Shown here: positions 5,671-7,676 of the stretch, in pieces | Position numbering within the stretch: the first letter of the stretch is position 1 | Layout: each line of letters starts with the position of its first letter | NCBI GenBank assembly: GCA_028715225.1 | Contig: JAQUSH010000032.1 | Coordinates: 1 to 7,676 of the forward strand | Direction of reading: 5' to 3' | Length of the DNA stretch: 7,676 nucleotides | Origin: Candidatus Aenigmatarchaeota archaeon | GTDB taxonomy: Archaea > Aenigmatarchaeota > Aenigmatarchaeia > Aenigmatarchaeales > Aenigmatarchaeaceae | Position numbers and translations under genes: made by a program | Notes under the pieces: generated by a model | Told to the model about the DNA's origin: nothing | Databases searched by the model: none | Seen by the model: the letters and a program-made list of their open reading frames with translations, nothing else

Positions 5671-5912
5671 CAAAATTCATTCGTGAAGTTATAAAATTAT
5701 TTATAGAAGCATGCACATATATGAAATTGCTATACATTCAATCAAAATGTGAGACTTGAAATATAGTTAAAAACAGAAATGATAAAAACTATATTTTATA
5801 TAGTATATAAAATCAAATATATATCATAAGATATATGCTATACTTAATATGATAAGATGTATAGTTTACGTAATATATAATAAAACATATATAACATATA
5901 ACATACATCAGG
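5671..5912. other. AT-rich intergenic region with inverted repeats, no gene
   Basis: No credible ORF occurs on either strand. The region holds inverted repeats ACTATAT-ttt-ATATAGT (5788-5804) and ATATATC-ataa-GATATAT (5819-5836). It also has an imperfect direct repeat ATAAGAT(A/G)TAT (5826-5836 and 5851-5861), an 8-bp palindrome TTACGTAA (5866-5873), and AATGTGAGACTT near 5746-5757. It separates the divergent transporter and winged-helix genes. It may be operator DNA, a melting-prone element or part of a replication origin; nothing decides between these. Confidence 0.4.
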
Positions 5913-5920
5913 CTTAAATA
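5913..5920 (+). promoter_or_regulatory. TATA box of the first winged-helix gene
   Basis: CTTAAATA predicts a transcript start near 5942, leaving a short leader that ends in AATGTGAGAGTT directly before ATG 5960. GTGAG in that leader could pair weakly with 16S rRNA. Confidence 0.45.
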
Positions 5921-5959
5921 ACAAAAATCCCAATTATTTTTAGAAAGAATGTGAGAGTT

Positions 5960-6286
5960 ATGATAAAAGAAGACAAAGAAAATGCATTTGAAATGTTATT
6001 TCTGCACTCAAAGCCAGTCAAAATGCTAGTTGCTCTAAAGCAAGATGATATTATCAATGCAACTCATGTTTCTAAATCAGTTAACTGTACATATTCTCAT
6101 ACTGTTAAGGTATTAGAGATGTTCAAGGACTATGGACTGGTTAAATTTGATAAAAAAGGTAGGATAAAAGTAGTAAAACTTACTGACATTGGTACAGACA
6201 TAGCGCATGACTTTGAAGGAATAAGAAGAAAGTTTGTTAAGATCAAAGTTCCTGAGAAAGAAGCTTCAGAAAAATCAAAAAAATAA
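5960..6286 (+). CDS. Winged helix-turn-helix DNA-binding protein, 108 residues
   Basis: The protein is a single MarR/ArsR-like winged helix with charged ends. Helices run about 5-25 (NAFEMLFLHSKPVKMLVALK), followed by DIINATHVSKSVNCTYSHTV, where VNCTYSHTVKVLEMFKDYGL looks like the turn and recognition helix. A beta wing follows, VKFDKKGRIKVVKLTDIG, and then a lysine-rich C-terminus ending EKSKK. It probably binds DNA as a dimer and regulates transcription, perhaps its own; the target is unknown. A GTG at 5951 is in frame but lies in the leader repeat, so I use ATG 5960. It is transcribed away from the repeat-rich intergenic region, which could hold its operator. Confidence 0.75.
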   Translation: MIKEDKENAFEMLFLHSKPVKMLVALKQDDIINATHVSKSVNCTYSHTVKVLEMFKDYGLVKFDKKGRIKVVKLTDIGTDIAHDFEGIRRKFVKIKVPEKEASEKSKK

Positions 6287-6413
6287 ATAATATAAAATAA
6301 TTGAATTTCTGTAAAATTATATTAAAGACAGTTAACACTTATCTATGATATCTAAAAACCTGCTTAGCACGTTATCAGGATCAAACGCACAGATATGTCT
6401 CTGGTATACATAT
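6287..6413. other. Non-coding gap between the two winged-helix genes
   Basis: The first 40 bases after the stop are AT-rich. The next part (about 6350-6400) is somewhat richer in G and C and carries only short readings on both strands (24 residues on plus; a minus reading with no start near the coherent part). I see no supported gene here. It may be decayed coding sequence. Confidence 0.3.
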
Positions 6414-6414
6414 C

Positions 6415-6422
6415 TATAAATA
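6415..6422 (+). promoter_or_regulatory. TATA box of the second winged-helix gene
   Basis: TATAAATA predicts a start near 6445 and a leader of about 40 bases ending in the GGTGAT Shine-Dalgarno site at 6475-6480. Confidence 0.45.
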
Positions 6423-6474
6423 ACAGTTTTGCATAATTTTATGTATTGGACACTTGACGTTAATCTAGTAATTT

Positions 6475-6480
6475 GGTGAT
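6475..6480 (+). promoter_or_regulatory. Shine-Dalgarno site of the second winged-helix gene
   Basis: GGTGAT three bases before ATG 6484 matches the very 3' end of archaeal 16S rRNA (complement ATCACC). The short spacing is normal for pairing that extends to that end. It confirms the start. Confidence 0.6.
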
Positions 6481-6483
6481 AAA

Positions 6484-6828
6484 ATGCAAGAATTGATGAT
6501 ATGGCTGTATGGCAAGTCTGATCGAAACAAACACATAAGAGAAATGGCCCTAAAGGCAGTAGAATTGTTGAAAAAGAACCCATCTATGGACTATCAGGAG
6601 CTATGCAAAGCGCTGAATATAGGCTTTACTGAGTATCAGAAGCCTAAAAGAACATTCTATTTTGTAGTTAATCCATTGAAGAATGTGCAGCTTATACAGG
6701 AGAAGAGAATGTATGAAGGTGGAAAGAAAAACAAGTACAAGACACATTACTTCCTTACACCAGATCGCTTCCTGGGCTATATGACTAAGATAGTAGAAGA
6801 TTTTCATGGCAACGTTAAGGAAAATTAG
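6484..6828 (+). CDS. Probable winged-helix protein, 114 residues
   Basis: I see helices at about 18-31 (IREMALKAVELLKK) and 36-46 (DYQELCKALNI), a possible recognition helix with FYFVVNPLKNVQLIQEKR (58-75), a basic glycine wing (YEGGKKNKYKTHYFL, 77-91) and a closing helix to about 108. This is the order of a winged helix-turn-helix DNA-binding domain, with no further catalytic domain. I cannot name a family. Codons look somewhat richer in G and C than in the neighbouring genes (for example CTG, GGC, CGC), a weak hint of different origin or expression. It lies about 200 bases after the other winged-helix gene on the same strand. A transcriptional regulator is the most likely role, target unknown. 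Confidence 0.65.
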   Translation: MQELMIWLYGKSDRNKHIREMALKAVELLKKNPSMDYQELCKALNIGFTEYQKPKRTFYFVVNPLKNVQLIQEKRMYEGGKKNKYKTHYFLTPDRFLGYMTKIVEDFHGNVKEN

Positions 6829-6872
6829 ATTAGTAATGCCTGAAAAATAGTAAAAATCAATATGGTATAAAG

Positions 6873-6904
6873 GTAGTGTTAGCGTATATATTTTACGTCA
6901 CTAC
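6873..6904. repeat. Interrupted hairpin GTAGTG...CACTAC
   Basis: Outer arms GTAGTG (6873-6878) and CACTAC (6899-6904) enclose inner arms CGTA (6883-6886) and TACG (6894-6897) with a seven-base loop. It starts 44 bases after the stop of the second winged-helix gene and could be its terminator hairpin or an operator. Confidence 0.4.
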
Positions 6905-6970
6905 TATTATGAAGTATATAACGTAATAGTTATAACCTAATAGATATGATAGATTAGATATTTTACTACA
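6905..6970. other. AT-rich intergenic spacer with a short inverted repeat
   Basis: No ORF is supported. TATAAC-gtaata-GTTATA (6917-6934) is a six-bp inverted repeat, and the rest is AT-rich sequence leading to the palindrome at 6985-7002. Confidence 0.3.
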
Positions 6971-6980
6971 TATATTTAAT
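6971..6980 (+). promoter_or_regulatory. Candidate TATA box for the putative RNA at 7003
   Basis: TATATTTAAT is centred about 27 bases before position 7003, where the sequence turns from AT-rich to GC-rich. It sits directly before the 18-bp palindrome. Confidence 0.3.
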
Positions 6981-6984
6981 AAAA

Positions 6985-7002
6985 TATATTCTATAGAATA
7001 TA
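6985..7002. repeat. Perfect 18-bp palindrome
   Basis: TATATTCTATAGAATATA is fully self-complementary; the next pair (A6984 and A7003) breaks the symmetry. It lies between a TATA-like sequence and a GC-rich block, the position of an operator that would block transcription initiation. A dimeric winged-helix protein would suit such a site. Confidence 0.6.
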
Positions 7003-7085
7003 AGATTTTCAGGGTTCAGGCCCGGAAGGCCCACGCCAAATGTGAGAGTTCGTGAGTAAAATTCGAGAACGTGAACGAAAAGTAG
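7003..7085 (+). ncRNA. Candidate small structured RNA
   Basis: A GC-rich block interrupts AT-rich intergenic DNA where no ORF is convincing. It can fold at 7012-7037 into GGGT/ACGCC (one bulged G), an internal loop TCA/C, GGCC/GGCC and a CGGAA loop. The string TCAGGCCCGGAAGG strongly resembles the GGAA tetraloop arm of SRP RNA helix 8, but the 3' side reads CCCACG instead of the AGCAG expected for SRP54 binding, and the flanks are too AT-rich for a full SRP RNA. The rest (7038-7085) has repeated GAAC/GTTC pairings. Strand, ends and identity are uncertain; a DNA-level element is also possible. Confidence 0.35.
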
Positions 7086-7100
7086 ATAATAAAGAAAATA

Positions 7101-7487
7101 TCACAAACCAAGCTCGTTTATTAGTGAGTTTGTTTCTTCGGCTAATTGTTTTTTATCGTATAAATATATAACATTGATTTCATTGAGAATTATATCATGA
7201 TCAGCACCGATAAACAATATGCCATTCTCATTTTCTTTCAAAGTATTTTCTATGTTTTTCTTGATATGTATATCTCTCTGTTTATTCATTTTTTTAAATT
7301 TCATATCTAATTCTTCAAATTCTTTATCACAGTCAGCACATAATATTTCCATAACTATTTTTTCGCATTCATTTAACGTGTATCTATCTTCGGTTTTTAT
7401 TAGTTCGGCCCCGCCACATCTAACCAGCGCATCTGCAATTATGGCGCAATCCATTCCTATCTCAATAGGTTCTTTAATCAATTCCAT
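7101..7487 (-). CDS. Uncharacterised protein, C-terminal part of a stop-interrupted gene
   Basis: The 128 residues from ATG 7487 include MELIKEPIEIGMDCAIIADA, a cysteine pair CADC, a lysine and glutamate-rich helical stretch, and RDIHIKKNIENTLKENENGI leading into LFIGADHDIILNEINVIYLY. The RDxxI...TL...GILF(I/L)GAxH pattern recalls an uncharacterised archaeal family, but I cannot assign a function. The frame is also open upstream for 20 codons before this ATG (7488-7547), encoding the coherent KDKNIHKVYLEAVYVGGHYG, and then meets a TAA at 7548-7550, beyond which the same frame continues. A GGAGGT (7497-7502) nine bases before ATG 7487 could allow internal initiation, although it also encodes Gly-Gly. 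It may be a pseudogene fragment. Confidence 0.6.
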   Translation of the reverse strand: MELIKEPIEIGMDCAIIADALVRCGGAELIKTEDRYTLNECEKIVMEILCADCDKEFEELDMKFKKMNKQRDIHIKKNIENTLKENENGILFIGADHDIILNEINVIYLYDKKQLAEETNSLINELGL

Positions 7488-7547
7488 TCCATAATGACCT
7501 CCAACATATACAGCTTCAAGATAAACTTTATGTATATTTTTATCTTT

Positions 7548-7676
7548 TTAATAATCATTTATTTTTTTAATAATCCCGTCCCAGTATCCGGATAGGAATT
7601 CTTCATATTTTTTTAATTTAATGATATTGTTTTTAATTTCATTTTCATCCTTTCCAGATATAGCTGACATTAATCC
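7548..7676 (-). CDS. N-terminal part of the same interrupted gene, partial at the window edge
   Basis: From the right edge the minus strand is open for 42 codons in the same frame as the downstream fragment, ending in TAA at 7548-7550. The reading is GLMSAISGKDENEIKNNIIK, then LKKYEEFLSGYWDGIIKKINDY, an amphipathic, charged sequence that looks like real coding DNA. The start lies outside the window or at an internal ATG (7668-7670). With the stop ignored, it joins the downstream part without a shift, so one gene with a nonsense codon is the simplest reading. Two overlapping-function genes or a translational recoding event are alternatives. Confidence 0.5.
   Translation of the reverse strand, partial: GLMSAISGKDENEIKNNIIKLKKYEEFLSGYWDGIIKKINDY

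Noticed and set aside
6345..6419. Plus-strand 24-residue ORF
   Set aside because: It is too short, lacks a clear ribosome site or TATA box, and has no recognisable motif.
6332..6583. Minus-strand 83-residue ORF
   Set aside because: It overlaps the start and Shine-Dalgarno site of the winged-helix gene at 6484. Only its last part (AFDPDNVLSRFLDIID) looks protein-like, and there is no start near it.
7003..7085. Bona fide SRP (7S) RNA gene
   Set aside because: Only the loop side matches. The 3' AGCAG is replaced by CCCACG, and the AT-rich DNA upstream cannot form the long helices of a complete SRP RNA.
7003..7085. tRNA gene on either strand
   Set aside because: GTTC-like strings are present, but no acceptor stem, anticodon arm and T-loop could be arranged together.
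7219..7494. Plus-strand 91-residue ORF
   Set aside because: It is a phenylalanine and serine-rich antisense shadow of the interrupted minus-strand gene.

Overview
The window comes from an AT-rich archaeon. It holds a minus-strand block of archaeal chromosome genes: RadA recombinase, an RPA-type single-strand DNA-binding protein with two OB folds, and a tail-less archaeal histone. Archaeal TATA boxes lie about 25 bases upstream of probable starts. Some genes look leaderless; others use Shine-Dalgarno sites of the GAGGTGA type. Histone plus RPA plus RadA fits Euryarchaeota or a DPANN lineage better than Sulfolobales. The exact lineage is my inference and is not settled by this sequence.

Layout. 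1-948: 5'-truncated AAA+ ATPase with a C-terminal winged helix. 979-1104: 41-residue ORF with its own TATA box. 1117-1335 (minus): small unrecognised protein, divergent from a UPF0200 P-loop kinase-like protein (1394-1948); they share an intergenic promoter region. 2012-2272: PRC-barrel protein. 2342-2521: 59-residue four-cysteine protein. 2561-4860 (minus): radA, RPA-like protein and histone, each with local promoter or ribosome-site signals. 4897-5640 (minus): VIT1/CCC1-family metal transporter. 5641-5959: very AT-rich intergenic region with inverted repeats and no gene. 5960-6286 and 6484-6828: two small plus-strand winged-helix proteins. 6829-7100: intergenic region with a hairpin, an 18-bp perfect palindrome and a GC-rich block that may be a small structured RNA. 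7101-7676 (minus): an uncharacterised gene interrupted by an in-frame TAA and running off the window.

Function. The histone, RPA and RadA genes form a chromatin, ssDNA-protection and recombination set. RPA coats single strands on which RadA assembles, and the histone packages the duplex. Signals between them (hairpin after the histone gene, GTGCAC dyad at the RPA transcript start, TTAACGTTAA palindrome before radA) suggest each can be controlled separately. The 5.6-7.1 kb region, with two DNA-binding proteins and many repeats, is the least explained part. I did not identify a mobile element, CRISPR array, tRNA or rRNA. The best leads are the stop-interrupted gene at the right end and the palindrome plus GC-rich RNA candidate beside it.
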